In this document: piece after piece, positions 46,015 through 54,110 of the stretch
Numbering within the stretch: the first letter of the stretch is position 1
How the letters are laid out: every line of letters starts with the position of its first letter
Assembly (NCBI GenBank): GCA_002699145.1
Contig: PABK01000006.1
Coordinates: 1 to 64,000, forward strand
Length of the DNA stretch: 64,000 nucleotides
From: Halioglobus sp.
GTDB taxonomy: Bacteria > Pseudomonadota > Gammaproteobacteria > Pseudomonadales > Halieaceae
Direction of reading: 5' to 3'
The notes under the pieces: generated by a model
What the model was told of the DNA's origin: nothing
The model's database searches: none
The model's input: the letters and a program-made list of their open reading frames with translations, nothing else
Position numbers and translations under genes: made by a program

Positions 46015-49000
46015 TGAATACGCCAAACCTGCAAGGCCTGTACAGCAACAGCGAAGGCAGCGGCACGCTGCCCGCGCGCGCACCGCTGCGCCGCCTGCTG
46101 GCGCTCGCCGCCGCGTGCTGCGCCACGCTCGCGCTGCCCGGCCACGCCGACGACACGGAAATCTACAAGACCCTGGCCAACAACGAGAATTCCGGCCGGC
46201 CCAAGGTCATCATCGTGTTCGACGACTCCGGCAGCATGGGCACCGAGGTGAGCGAGCAGCGCCCCGCCTACGACCCGGACAAGACCGACTACGACGGCGG
46301 CGTCAGCAGCAGCCAGATGAACCGCATCTACTGGTCCACCACCGGCTCGGTGCCCTCGGCCAACAGCAACCAGTGGTTCGAGGCCTCGGCAAACCGCTGT
46401 GCGTCCTCCTACGAGCCGCTGGCCGAGCAGGGCCTGTTCCTCGCCGGCGCCGCGCGCAGCTGGGAGCTGCAGAGCTGCGAGTCGAGCTGCCAGTTGCCCT
46501 TCCTGCCCTTCCCCATTCCCTGGAACGACCAGGCGTTTTGCGAGGCGATCGGCGGCACCTTCAATGCCTGCAGCGGCACCGGCGCCGGCGGCGACACCGG
46601 GACCTGGGAGGTGCTCGGCGCCGGCCAGGGACAGACCGACGTCGACTGCCAGGTGGACCACACCGCGCCGGGGCTCGCCTCCAACAGCCCGCTGGTGCCG
46701 CCCTCCCCCGCCAACGGTTTCGCCGTGGACGGCGTGGCCGACAGCGAGAAATACAGCGCCGCCACCCTGGCGGATTCCAACGTGGAGTGGTTCGCCCAGG
46801 CCGGCCAGGGCTTCACCTTCTACAGCGCCAACTACGTCGACTACTGGAACGACGACTCCATACTGACCGAACGCTCGCGACTGGACATCGCCCAGGAGGT
46901 GATCAGCAGCCTGGTGCAGGCCAATACCCTGGTCGACTTCGGCCTGGCCGTGTTCAACGACAACAGCGACGGCTCGGACGACGACGACACCGACGGTGAC
47001 GATCACGGCGGCCGCATCGTCCAGCGCATCATCGAGAATATGTCGGACGAGGACCGCACGAACCTGGTCGATCTCTCGGACAGCCTGACAGACGACGGCT
47101 GGACGCCGCTGTGCGAGACCACCTACGAGGTGTACCGCTACCTCTCCGGCAGCTCCGTGCTGTACGGCGACAACCGCGACACCAGCGGCAACCCTGACCG
47201 CGACCTGCCCGAACGCGACCTGCTGGCGGAGGACGAAAACGGCAATTACCTGTCCCCGACCTCGGACTGCGCCTACGTGTACATCATCCTGATGACCGAC
47301 GGCCTGCCGACGTTCGACTACGCGGCCAACGACGCCATCGAGTCCAACCTGCTGGATGACGGCGAGTCCTGCCGCGACTGGGAGGACGACCACGGCGGCA
47401 CCTCCAAGAACTGCCTGCCGGAACTGGCCGGCTACATGGCGACCCACGACCTGGACGGCGACGCCAGCAACGGCAACCAGTTCGCCATTACCTATACCAT
47501 CGGCTTCCAGACCAGCCAGGAACTGCTCAACGAGACGGCGACCCTGGGCGGCGGCAGCTACTACGAGGCGACCAACGCCGATGAACTGCAGGAAGCCTTC
47601 CAGGGCGCCCTCATCGAGATCAGTACCTCCGACACGACGCTGACCTCGCCGGCGGTCGCGGTGGACTCCTTCAACCGCACCCAGACCCGCGAAGAGGTCT
47701 ACTACGCGATGTTCAAGCCGGACAACCGCGTTGACTGGCGCGGCAACGTGAAAAAACTGAAGATCGATGTCGACAACGGCGACGTGGTCATCGTCGATCG
47801 AACCAACCAGCCGGCCTTCGATGCGACCACCGGGCAGTTCAGGTCCGACGCGAGCACTTTCTGGAGCACGGCGGACGGCGGCACGGTGGACAAGGGCGGC
47901 GTCGGCGAACTGCTCGCCGCGCGCAATCCGGCCGACCGTACCATTCTCAGTAACACCGGGGCGGGCAACACGCTCGAACCCTTCGTGCTGGAGAACCTGT
48001 CGCCGGTCGACTTCGGCCTGGACGCCGACGACGACGCGGGCATGTACCTGGCCTTCGGCGTGGAGAGCGCGGCGGAGTTCGAGGCGGCGGTGTACTACGG
48101 CCGCGGGCATGGCATCAACGCGGACGGCACGCCCACCGACGGCGCCCGCGAGTGGGTCATGGCCGACGTGATGCACAGCCAGCCGATCATCCTCGACTAC
48201 GGCGCCCTGGGCAGCGCCACCCTGGACGATCCCGACCTGCGCCTGCTGGTGTCCACCAATGGCGGCTTCCTGCACATGTTCGACGACACCGACGGTAGCG
48301 AAGACTGGGCCTTCTTTCCCAAGGAACTGGCCCCCATCCTCAACCGGCGCAGGCTCAACCCGGTGTCCAACGACAATGTCTACGGCCTGGACCTGACCCC
48401 GGCGGCCTACCGCCACGACGAGAACGGCGACCGCACCATCGACGCCAGCGACGGCGACAAGCTCTGGGTATACCAGGGCATGCGCCGCGGCGGACGCAAC
48501 CTGTACGCCCTGGACCTGTCCAACCCGGACAGCCCGTCGCTGATGTGGATGAAGACGCCCGATGACGTGGGCATGTCGGAGCTGGGGCAGACCTGGTCCG
48601 CACCGCTGCTGACGCGCATCCCCAGCTACCGCAACGACGAGGGCGAGGCCCTGCCGGTGATCATCGTGGGCGCCGGCTACGACACCAGCAAGGACAACAA
48701 GAACACCATCGCACAGGCCGACAGCATGGGCCGCGGCGTGTTCATCCTCGACGCCGAGACCGGCGAACTGGTGCGCAGCCTCACCCCGGCGCCCTTCAGC
48801 CCCACCAACATGCAGGTGCCCCTGGCGCACTCGGTGGCCGCCGACATCACGCTGCTGGACAGCAACGCCGACGACCTCACCGACCGCTTGTACATCGCCG
48901 ATACCGGCGGCAACCTGTGGCGGGTGGACCTCAGCGGCCCACTGCCGACCAGCGGCGACGAGACCTGGCGCATCGTGCTGATGGCCACGCTCAATGGCGG

Positions 49001-49745
49001 CGAGACGGACTCGGACCGGCGTTTCTTCAACAAGCCGGACGTGGTGCGCACGCTGGTGAACGGCCGGGCGGTCGATGCGCTGCTGATCGGCAGCGGCGAC
49101 CGCACCAACCCGCTGGCCACCGACGTGGAGAACTTCTTCTACCTGATCTACGACGAGCAGACCCGCCTGTACACGACCGACTATCCCACGGACGAGGAAT
49201 GTGAACCCAGCGACGATGCCGAACCGGTGAATGACTTCCGCTGCAAACTGCCGGTGGGACAGGACAGCCTGTTCGAGATCACCGAGGGGCCGGGCGAACT
49301 GGAGGAACTGCGCGGCTGGAAGTTCGACCTGCCGAACCTGGGTGAAAAGGCGCTGTCGGAGTCAGTGACACTGGCCAACACGGCCTTGTTCACCACCTTT
49401 ACGCCCGCCTCGGTGGTCGACGACATCAACGTCTGCGAGCCGGTATCCGGCGTGGGCCGGTTGTACGGCATAGACATCGACGCCTTCCTCGACCCGAACG
49501 ACCCGTTGGACCCGAACGAGCCGGTGCCGAGCTATCAAATCCCCGGGATCATCCCTGACCTGCCGGCGCTTATCATCCCGCCGGACCCGGACGGCGATGA
49601 CTCGCGCGACATCCACCAGTTGCTGCCGCCGAGCCCCGGCGGGGACGATGACGGCGATGAAGAGGGGTGCCGCGACGGCGCCTGCGAAACCGGCAAGGCA
49701 CTGCCGACGCCCCAGGGCTACTTCTGGTACCGGGAAGAGTACTGA
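46014..49745 (+). CDS. pilY1: Type IV pilus tip adhesin/mechanosensor PilY1
   Basis: 1243 residues. A cleavable signal sits inside a longer N-terminus (hydrophobic stretch residues 27-42, ending LPGHA). Next comes a von Willebrand A domain with the MIDAS motif DDSGS at 70-74 (KVIIVFDDSGSMG). The C-terminal half is the PilY1 beta-propeller: MADVMHSQPIILDYG, then LVSTNGGFLHMFDDTDGSEDWAFFPKEL, with an EF-hand-like calcium loop DENGDRTIDASDGD at about 803-816. The start ATG overlaps the pilX stop. It regulates extension, adhesion and surface sensing. The C-terminus is an unconserved Asp/Pro-rich tail. Confidence 0.95.
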   Translation: MNTPNLQGLYSNSEGSGTLPARAPLRRLLALAAACCATLALPGHADDTEIYKTLANNENSGRPKVIIVFDDSGSMGTEVSEQRPAYDPDKTDYDGGVSSSQMNRIYWSTTGSVPSANSNQWFEASANRCASSYEPLAEQGLFLAGAARSWELQSCESSCQLPFLPFPIPWNDQAFCEAIGGTFNACSGTGAGGDTGTWEVLGAGQGQTDVDCQVDHTAPGLASNSPLVPPSPANGFAVDGVADSEKYSAATLADSNVEWFAQAGQGFTFYSANYVDYWNDDSILTERSRLDIAQEVISSLVQANTLVDFGLAVFNDNSDGSDDDDTDGDDHGGRIVQRIIENMSDEDRTNLVDLSDSLTDDGWTPLCETTYEVYRYLSGSSVLYGDNRDTSGNPDRDLPERDLLAEDENGNYLSPTSDCAYVYIILMTDGLPTFDYAANDAIESNLLDDGESCRDWEDDHGGTSKNCLPELAGYMATHDLDGDASNGNQFAITYTIGFQTSQELLNETATLGGGSYYEATNADELQEAFQGALIEISTSDTTLTSPAVAVDSFNRTQTREEVYYAMFKPDNRVDWRGNVKKLKIDVDNGDVVIVDRTNQPAFDATTGQFRSDASTFWSTADGGTVDKGGVGELLAARNPADRTILSNTGAGNTLEPFVLENLSPVDFGLDADDDAGMYLAFGVESAAEFEAAVYYGRGHGINADGTPTDGAREWVMADVMHSQPIILDYGALGSATLDDPDLRLLVSTNGGFLHMFDDTDGSEDWAFFPKELAPILNRRRLNPVSNDNVYGLDLTPAAYRHDENGDRTIDASDGDKLWVYQGMRRGGRNLYALDLSNPDSPSLMWMKTPDDVGMSELGQTWSAPLLTRIPSYRNDEGEALPVIIVGAGYDTSKDNKNTIAQADSMGRGVFILDAETGELVRSLTPAPFSPTNMQVPLAHSVAADITLLDSNADDLTDRLYIADTGGNLWRVDLSGPLPTSGDETWRIVLMATLNGGETDSDRRFFNKPDVVRTLVNGRAVDALLIGSGDRTNPLATDVENFFYLIYDEQTRLYTTDYPTDEECEPSDDAEPVNDFRCKLPVGQDSLFEITEGPGELEELRGWKFDLPNLGEKALSESVTLANTALFTTFTPASVVDDINVCEPVSGVGRLYGIDIDAFLDPNDPLDPNEPVPSYQIPGIIPDLPALIIPPDPDGDDSRDIHQLLPPSPGGDDDGDEEGCRDGACETGKALPTPQGYFWYREEY

Positions 49746-50176
49746 TGACCCGGGGCCGGGCACCGAACGGCTTTACGCTGATCGAGCTGATGGTGGTGCT
49801 GGTCATCGTCGCCGGGCTGCTGCTGGTCGCCCTGCCGGGCTACCGCGACGCCATGCAGAAAGGGCGCCGCAGCGACGCCAGGGCGACGCTGCAGGAAGTC
49901 GCGGCGCGGCAGGAGAAATTCATGTCGGGCAGGTCCACCTATACCACCAGCGTGGTCAACCTCGGCTACGAGAACCCGCTGGTCAGCCCCGAGGCGCACT
50001 ACCAGATCGCGGTGGACGCGCCCACCGGCGACTGCCCCATCGATACCTGCTACAGCCTGACCGCGACACCGCGGGCCGATTCACCGCAAAGTGACGACAA
50101 GAACTGTACCAGCTTCACCCTCGCCTCCAACGGTGCGAAGACGGCCACCGGCGAGCGCGATGACGAGTGCTGGTAA
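49745..50176 (+). CDS. pilE: Type IV minor pilin PilE
   Basis: 143 residues: PNG^FTLIELMVVLVIVAGLLLVALPGYRDAMQKGRRSDARATLQEVAARQEKFM, typical of PilE. The C-terminal loop has cysteines (CPIDTC, DDKNCTSF, ECW) for disulphides. The start overlaps the pilY1 stop (TGATG). Last recognised pilin of the operon; no pilY2 or pilD is seen here. Confidence 0.92.
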   Translation: MTRGRAPNGFTLIELMVVLVIVAGLLLVALPGYRDAMQKGRRSDARATLQEVAARQEKFMSGRSTYTTSVVNLGYENPLVSPEAHYQIAVDAPTGDCPIDTCYSLTATPRADSPQSDDKNCTSFTLASNGAKTATGERDDECW

Positions 50177-50195
50177 GCAAGGGGAGGAACCGACC

Positions 50196-50519
50196 ATGGC
50201 TAGAATGAAAGCATCACTGCAACGTGCGGCCCGCCCGCTGCTGCTGGCGGCGCTCGCCCTGCCCGGCGCCGCGGCACTGGCGCAGTTGCCACCGAACAGC
50301 TACGCCTGCGAGGTCACCACCCAGTCCGGCGTGGCCGGCCTGGTGCTGGTGCAGGCCAGTAGCGCCGAGCAGGCCGCCGCCACCGCCGGCGAGTCCCTGG
50401 CCCACACCATGGACGGCGCGCGCAGCCAGGCGCTGGCCGTGGTCGAATGTATCAGCACGCGTGGCCAGGCGTTCAGCGACCCGAGCTTCCAGGCCTTCTA
50501 CCAGCGCTTTCCCCGGTAG
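50196..50519 (+). CDS. Small secreted protein of unknown function at the end of the pilus operon
   Basis: 107 residues. An N-terminal signal peptide (ARPLLLAALALPGAAALAQ) precedes a compact mature part of about 80 residues with two cysteines (YACEV and VVECIST). That part includes an Ala/Ser-rich helix (ASSAEQAAATAGESLAHTMDGARSQALAVVEC). GGGGAGG lies nine bases before the ATG at 50196. The 19-base gap after pilE puts it in the same transcript. I do not recognise the family. The position suggests a periplasmic or extracellular accessory to the pilus. Confidence 0.65.
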   Translation: MARMKASLQRAARPLLLAALALPGAAALAQLPPNSYACEVTTQSGVAGLVLVQASSAEQAAATAGESLAHTMDGARSQALAVVECISTRGQAFSDPSFQAFYQRFPR

Positions 50520-50523
50520 TACA

Positions 50524-50538
50524 CTGCGCCCGGCGCAG
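50524..50538 (+). terminator. Short GC hairpin after the pilus operon
   Basis: CTGCG/CGCAG with a 5-base loop starts four bases after the last stop codon. No T-run follows, so it may be a weak or Rho-assisted end. Confidence 0.3.
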
Positions 50539-50588
50539 CACACCGGCTGGCGCCCTGGCGCGGTGCGCGGCCCATTGCGGTGCGGCGG

Positions 50589-50606
50589 CGCACTACCATG
50601 GCGCTC
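50589..50606. promoter_or_regulatory. NtrC-like binding site upstream of the nitrate operon
   Basis: CGCACTACCATGGCGCTC compares well with the NtrC consensus TGCACC-N5-GGTGCA: the half-sites GCAC and GGCGC have the right spacing around CCAT. The site is about 100 bases before the predicted sigma-54 start at 50697, the usual distance for an NtrC enhancer. Confidence 0.5.
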
Positions 50607-50670
50607 GAAGGGAGCGTGTCGTTCGATAAGCTGCAGTTAATTTCGTTTATATTCAAATAGTTGAAAATTA

Positions 50671-50686
50671 TGGCGCGATGTTTGCT
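50671..50686 (+). promoter_or_regulatory. Sigma-54 (-24/-12) promoter of the porin-nasT-nasS operon
   Basis: TGGCGCGATGTTTGCT matches TGGCAC-N5-TTGCW, with the invariant GG (50672-50673) and GC (50684-50685) exactly 12 bases apart. Transcription would start near 50697, giving a leader of about 90 bases before the porin ATG. Confidence 0.75.
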
Positions 50687-50715
50687 GAGTCCATCGTGCC
50701 CCCCCAACAAGATGA

Positions 50716-50731
50716 CAGGCAACGGAGCCTG
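50716..50731 (+). promoter_or_regulatory. ANTAR-type antiterminator hairpin (hexaloop AACGGA)
   Basis: CAGGC and GCCTG form a 5-bp stem around the six-base loop AACGGA (50721-50726). A at loop position 1 and G at position 4 are the bases characteristic of RNA hairpins bound by ANTAR proteins such as NasR and EutV. Its 3' arm (50725-50731) is the same sequence as the 5' arm of the following terminator, so only one of the two can form. NasT, with an ANTAR domain, is encoded 1.3 kb downstream. Confidence 0.7.
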
Positions 50732-50772
50732 GGCGCGAGCACCTTCACCGGTGCAGCGCACGGGCTCTTTTT
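50725..50772 (+). terminator. Leader attenuator (intrinsic terminator) before the nitrate porin
   Basis: A long stem-loop: GAGCCTG pairs with CGGGCTC, then GCGC with GCGC, then GCACC with GGTGC, around the loop TTCACC, with only small internal bulges. TTTTT (50768-50772) follows directly. The porin ribosome-binding site GGAG comes five bases later. It should stop transcription unless the preceding hexaloop hairpin is stabilised. Confidence 0.8.
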
Positions 50773-50788
50773 ATATGGAGAAACCACA

Positions 50789-52021
50789 ATGCGTTCAAAT
50801 GTCATCTACCGCTTCTTCCTCGCCACCCTGGCCGCAGGTTCAGCACCCGCCCTGGCCGAGCAGGCCACCGTGGAAGACTTCACCAGCATGTTCACCGAGG
50901 GCAAGGCTTCACTCAATTTTCGCTACCGCTACGAGTACGTCGACCAGGATGGCTTCGACGACGAGGCAAACGCCTCCACGCTGCGTTCGCGCCTGACCTT
51001 CGCCACGGCGGCCTATAAAGGCTTTTCCGGCCTGATCGAGTTCGATGACGTCTCGGACATCGGCTCCGATGACTTCAACTCGACGGCCAACGGCAACACC
51101 GAGTACCCCGTCGTTGCAGACCCCGAGGGCACCGACCTGAACCAGGTCTGGGTCAAGTACGCGTTCGAGGACGCCGCCGGCACCCTCGGCCGCCAGCGCA
51201 TCCTGCACGGCAACCAGCGCTTTATCGGCGGCGTGGCATGGCGCCAGAACGAGCAGACCTACGACGGCCTGCGCGCCACCTGGGCGGGCGATATCGGCCT
51301 GTCCGTGGACTACGCCTACGTCGACAACGTCAACCGCATCTTCGGCCCGGACGACGGCCCGGTACAGCCGGCGGACCTGAAAGGCGACAATCACTTCTTC
51401 CGCGCCGACTTCACTTTCCTCGAGCACCACACCGTCAGCGGCTACGCCTACCTGCTGGATGTCGACGAGGTGGACGGCTACCCGGCGGGCCGCTCCGTCG
51501 GCAACTCCTCGGACACCTACGGCATCGAGTACAGCGGCAAGTTCGGACCCGTCTCGGCGCACCTGGCCTACGCCGACCAGGAGGAGGCCGGAGACAACCC
51601 CGCCGAGTACAGCGCGGAGTACTACCTGGCCGAGGCCTCGGTCGTCATCGCCGGGGTAAAAGGCACGCTGGGTTACGAGGTGCTCGGCGCCGGCGACGGC
51701 GTCGGTTTCAAGACGCCCTACGCGACCCTGCACAAGTTCCAGGGCTGGGCGGACCAGTTCCTGGCCACTCCGGCCGACGGGGTCGAGGACAGCTACGCGG
51801 GGATAGCCGGCAAGGTGGGGCCGGTATCGCTGGCCGCCTGGTACCACGACTTCCAGGCGGAGGATTCCAGCGATGACTTCGGCACGGAAATCGACCTGGT
51901 GGCCACCTGGGCGATCAACAAGCAGTGGAGCGTGCAGCTCAAGTACGCCGATTTCGACGCCGACTCGGAGCGCTATGCCGATACCGAGAAGGCCTGGATG
52001 ACTGTAAACTTCAAGATTTGA
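50789..52021 (+). CDS. Outer-membrane porin (alginate-export/OprO-like beta-barrel) of the nitrate cluster
   Basis: 410 residues. A signal peptide (RFFLATLAAGSAPALAEQA) is followed by a repetitive antiparallel barrel: ASLNFRYRYEYVDQDGFDDEANASTLRSRLTF, LGRQRILHGNQRFIGGVAWRQNEQTYDGLRATW, and a C-terminal VQLKYADFDADSERYADTEKAWMTVNFKI ending in Phe-Lys-Ile. It resembles alginate-export-family proteins. First gene after the attenuator and directly upstream of nasT, so nitrate uptake across the outer membrane is the likely role. I use ATG 50789 with GGAG upstream; an earlier in-frame ATG lies in the leader. Confidence 0.8.
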   Translation: MRSNVIYRFFLATLAAGSAPALAEQATVEDFTSMFTEGKASLNFRYRYEYVDQDGFDDEANASTLRSRLTFATAAYKGFSGLIEFDDVSDIGSDDFNSTANGNTEYPVVADPEGTDLNQVWVKYAFEDAAGTLGRQRILHGNQRFIGGVAWRQNEQTYDGLRATWAGDIGLSVDYAYVDNVNRIFGPDDGPVQPADLKGDNHFFRADFTFLEHHTVSGYAYLLDVDEVDGYPAGRSVGNSSDTYGIEYSGKFGPVSAHLAYADQEEAGDNPAEYSAEYYLAEASVVIAGVKGTLGYEVLGAGDGVGFKTPYATLHKFQGWADQFLATPADGVEDSYAGIAGKVGPVSLAAWYHDFQAEDSSDDFGTEIDLVATWAINKQWSVQLKYADFDADSERYADTEKAWMTVNFKI

Positions 52022-52040
52022 TCCCGGAGTCGAACATCGC

Positions 52041-52062
52041 CTGCACCCCTGCCGGGGTGCAG
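52041..52062 (+). other. Stable stem-loop between the porin gene and nasT
   Basis: CTGCACCCC pairs perfectly with GGGGTGCAG around the loop TGCC. It lies 20 bases after the porin stop and 16 before the nasT start. No T-run follows. It may partly terminate transcription, protect the porin mRNA 3' end, or sequester the nasT start region, so that the porin is made in excess over the regulator. Confidence 0.6.
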
Positions 52063-52077
52063 GCGTGCCTGAGAATC

Positions 52078-52698
52078 GTGTCACCGCCTACCAGCGCCAG
52101 CCGTCCAGTAACGGTCATCCTCGTGGATGACGATCGCGATCGCGCCAGCCTGGTGGAGGCTCGCCTGGGCGAGGTCGGCTTCGAGGTCCTGTCGGTCATC
52201 CCCACAGCCGCCGGCCTGCTCTACCAGGTCGCGCAACGCGAGCCCGACGTGGTGATCATCGCCCTGGATTCGCCGGACCGCGACGTGCTCGAGAGCCTGA
52301 GCGTGACTTCCGCCCACAACCCCCGCCCGGTGGTGATGTTTTCCGAAGCCGGCGATGAGCGCTTTATCAACGACGCGATCCGCGCCGGGGTGACCGCCTA
52401 CCAGGCGGAGGACATCAGCCCGGCGCGCGTGCGCGTGGCCATCGACATCGCCATGGCGCAGTTTTCCGCCTTCAGTTCACTGCGCGAGGAACTGGACGAT
52501 ACCCGGCGGCAGCTGGCCGGGCGCAAACTGGTGGAGAAAGCCAAGGGCCTGCTGATGGCCGCACACGGGGTGAGTGAAGAGCGCGCCTTCGCCACCATGC
52601 GCAAGCTGGCCATGGACAAGAGCCGTTCGCTGGAGGAGACCGCCAGGGACGTCATCGCCATCCTCGACGGGGCCGAACTGTCCGGGGAGGACACATGA
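52078..52698 (+). CDS. nasT: NasT, ANTAR-domain antiterminator for nitrate assimilation
   Basis: 206 residues. A receiver-like domain (13-125: VTVILVDDDRDRASLVEARLGEVGFEV, VVIIALDSPDRD) is followed by a coiled-coil (LREELDDTRRQLAGRKL) and the ANTAR RNA-binding domain (LVEKAKGLLMAAHGVSEERAFATMRKLAMDKSRSLEETARDVIAI). NasT binds leader RNA and prevents termination; NasS holds it inactive without nitrate. I choose GTG 52078; the frame is open upstream through a stem-loop, and GTG 52057 is an alternative. It overlaps nasS by four bases. Confidence 0.9.
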   Translation: MSPPTSASRPVTVILVDDDRDRASLVEARLGEVGFEVLSVIPTAAGLLYQVAQREPDVVIIALDSPDRDVLESLSVTSAHNPRPVVMFSEAGDERFINDAIRAGVTAYQAEDISPARVRVAIDIAMAQFSAFSSLREELDDTRRQLAGRKLVEKAKGLLMAAHGVSEERAFATMRKLAMDKSRSLEETARDVIAILDGAELSGEDT

Positions 52699-53882
52699 AC
52701 GACATCTCCCGCCTGGCGCCGGCGGAAAAATCATCCATCACCCTGGGCTTCCTGCGCCTGACCGACAGCGCGCCGCTGATCATGGCGCAGGAGCTGGGCC
52801 TCTACGAACGCTACGGCCTGCAGGTACAGCTGCAGCGCGAGGTCTCCTGGGCCAACGTCCGCGACCGCGTGGTCATCGGCGACCTGGACGCCGCGCAGAT
52901 GCTCGCGCCGCTGCCGCTGGCCACCTCCATGGGTATCGGCGGGATGCGCGCGGACATGCTCACCGGCCTGGCGCTGAGCCTCAGCGGCAACGCCATCACC
53001 CTGGGCGAGCCGCTGTCGGCGGAGATACGCGCGCGCACCACGAGCACGGATGCGGCCGCCACCGCGCGCGCCCTGGCGGACTGCCTGGCCGGCGGTTCGC
53101 GCCAGGTCACCCTGGCCGCGGCGCACACATTTTCCTGCCATATCCTGTTGCTGCGCCGCTGGTTGCGCGCCGGCGGTATCCAGCCCCAGGGCGACGTCAA
53201 CATCATCGTCCTGCCGCCGGAGCAGATGGTAGACAGCCTGTCGCGCGGCGTCATCGACGGCTTCTGCGTCGGCGAACCCTGGAACAGCATCGCGGTGCAG
53301 CAGGGGGTGGGCAGCGTGCAGGCGACGGGCTACCAGGTGTGGAACAACGCGCCGGAGAAGGTGCTGGGCGTCACCGAAAGCTGGCACCGGCTGCACCCGG
53401 GTACACACCTGCGGCTGCGCCTGGCCCTGATGGAGTCCTGCGCCTGGCTGGCCGATCCCGCCAATCGCGAAGAGGCGGCGCGGGTGCTGTCCCAGGCGCA
53501 CTACCTGGACCTGCCGCTGGACAACCTCACGCCCTCGCTCAGTGGCCGCTTCACCCTGCGCAAGGGCGAACCGCCCATCGACTGCCCGCACTTTCACGTC
53601 TTCGGTCGCTTCCAGGCGGGCTTTCCCTGGCGCTCGGACGGCGAGTGGCTGCTGCACGACATGGGCGCCCTGCTGGGCAAGTCCTTCGGGCCCGACGAGA
53701 TCATGTCACAGGTACAACGCAGCTTCCGCACGGACCTGTACCGGGAGGCCGCGCGCCACCTCGGCATCGCCTCGCCCAGCCAGGACTACAAAAGCTACGA
53801 CCAGCACGACACGCCCTGGGAGTTCGAACCGGGCATCGAGCTCGGTGCGGACCGGGTGCTGGACGTCCCCCAGGCGCAATAA
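52695..53882 (+). CDS. nasS: NasS, cytoplasmic nitrate sensor
   Basis: 395 residues related to NrtA but with no signal peptide, so it stays in the cytoplasm. It starts ITLGFLRLTDSAPLIMAQELGLYERYGLQVQLQREVSWANVRDRV. The nitrate-pocket region reads DGFCVGEPWNSIAVQQGVG. Known role: binds nitrate and then releases NasT. The ATGA overlap with nasT ensures matched production of the pair. Confidence 0.92.
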   Translation: MNDISRLAPAEKSSITLGFLRLTDSAPLIMAQELGLYERYGLQVQLQREVSWANVRDRVVIGDLDAAQMLAPLPLATSMGIGGMRADMLTGLALSLSGNAITLGEPLSAEIRARTTSTDAAATARALADCLAGGSRQVTLAAAHTFSCHILLLRRWLRAGGIQPQGDVNIIVLPPEQMVDSLSRGVIDGFCVGEPWNSIAVQQGVGSVQATGYQVWNNAPEKVLGVTESWHRLHPGTHLRLRLALMESCAWLADPANREEAARVLSQAHYLDLPLDNLTPSLSGRFTLRKGEPPIDCPHFHVFGRFQAGFPWRSDGEWLLHDMGALLGKSFGPDEIMSQVQRSFRTDLYREAARHLGIASPSQDYKSYDQHDTPWEFEPGIELGADRVLDVPQAQ

Positions 53883-53893
53883 TGGTGAGCCCC

Positions 53894-53910
53894 TGCACCG
53901 CAACGGTGCA
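53894..53910. promoter_or_regulatory. NtrC-binding palindrome upstream of nrtA
   Basis: TGCACCGCAACGGTGCA is a perfect dyad with the exact NtrC architecture TGCACC-N5-GGTGCA. It begins 12 bases after the nasS stop and lies about 115-130 bases before the predicted sigma-54 start at 54024. The same sequence could also form a hairpin after nasS. Confidence 0.65.
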
Positions 53911-53985
53911 GCATACCCCTGGCCAGGCGCCGCTCAAACGACCTCCCGGGCAGCCAGAAATACTTATCTAGTTGTTTTGATTGGG

Positions 53986-54005
53986 CTTTGCTGAAATTGG
54001 CAAAG
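53986..54005. repeat. Inverted repeat overlapping the nrtA promoter
   Basis: CTTTGC and GCAAAG are perfect inverted copies separated by eight bases (20 bases overall). The right half overlaps the -24 element. It could bind a repressor or other regulator; the factor is unknown. Confidence 0.4.
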
Positions 54006-54012
54006 TTCTTGT
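53998..54012 (+). promoter_or_regulatory. Sigma-54-like promoter of nrtA-nrtB-nrtC-nirBD-nasA
   Basis: TGGCAAAGTTCTTGT has the GG and the -12 G exactly 12 bases apart and a good -24 half. The -12 half reads TTGT where TTGC is expected, so it deviates at one conserved base. With the NtrC palindrome 90 bases upstream it is a plausible start of a second nitrate transcript. Confidence 0.5.
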
Positions 54013-54042
54013 AAGTACCTCGTCGCAGTTCAAACCATTCAT

Positions 54043-54110
54043 CGGACACTTCCCCTGAGCAACGTCGCTCTTCCCGTAACCGCCGACGCGGTGCGCGAGA
54101 GGAGTGTCCG
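54043..54110 (+). promoter_or_regulatory. Structured nrtA leader with a second AACG hexaloop hairpin
   Basis: CGGACACT (54043-54050) pairs with AGTGTCCG (54103-54110), closing a domain. Inside it lies GAGC-AACGTC-GCTC (54057-54070), whose six-base loop again has A at position 1 and G at 4. The hairpin ACCGC-CGAC-GCGGT (54079-54092) follows. The loop shares AACG with the porin leader. No T-run follows, so if NasT acts here it is not by the simple terminator mechanism. Confidence 0.45.

Noticed and set aside
45438-48830. Long antisense open frame opposite pilY1 and pilW
   Set aside because: The product is Val/Gly/Arg/His-rich low-complexity sequence, as expected from the complement of high-GC coding DNA; the plus-strand genes are unmistakable.
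50673-50699. An extra leader hairpin GCGCGATG/CATCGTGC as the first ANTAR stem
   Set aside because: It overlaps the -12 element and lies upstream of the predicted start at 50697, and its 11-base loop does not fit the hexaloop rule.
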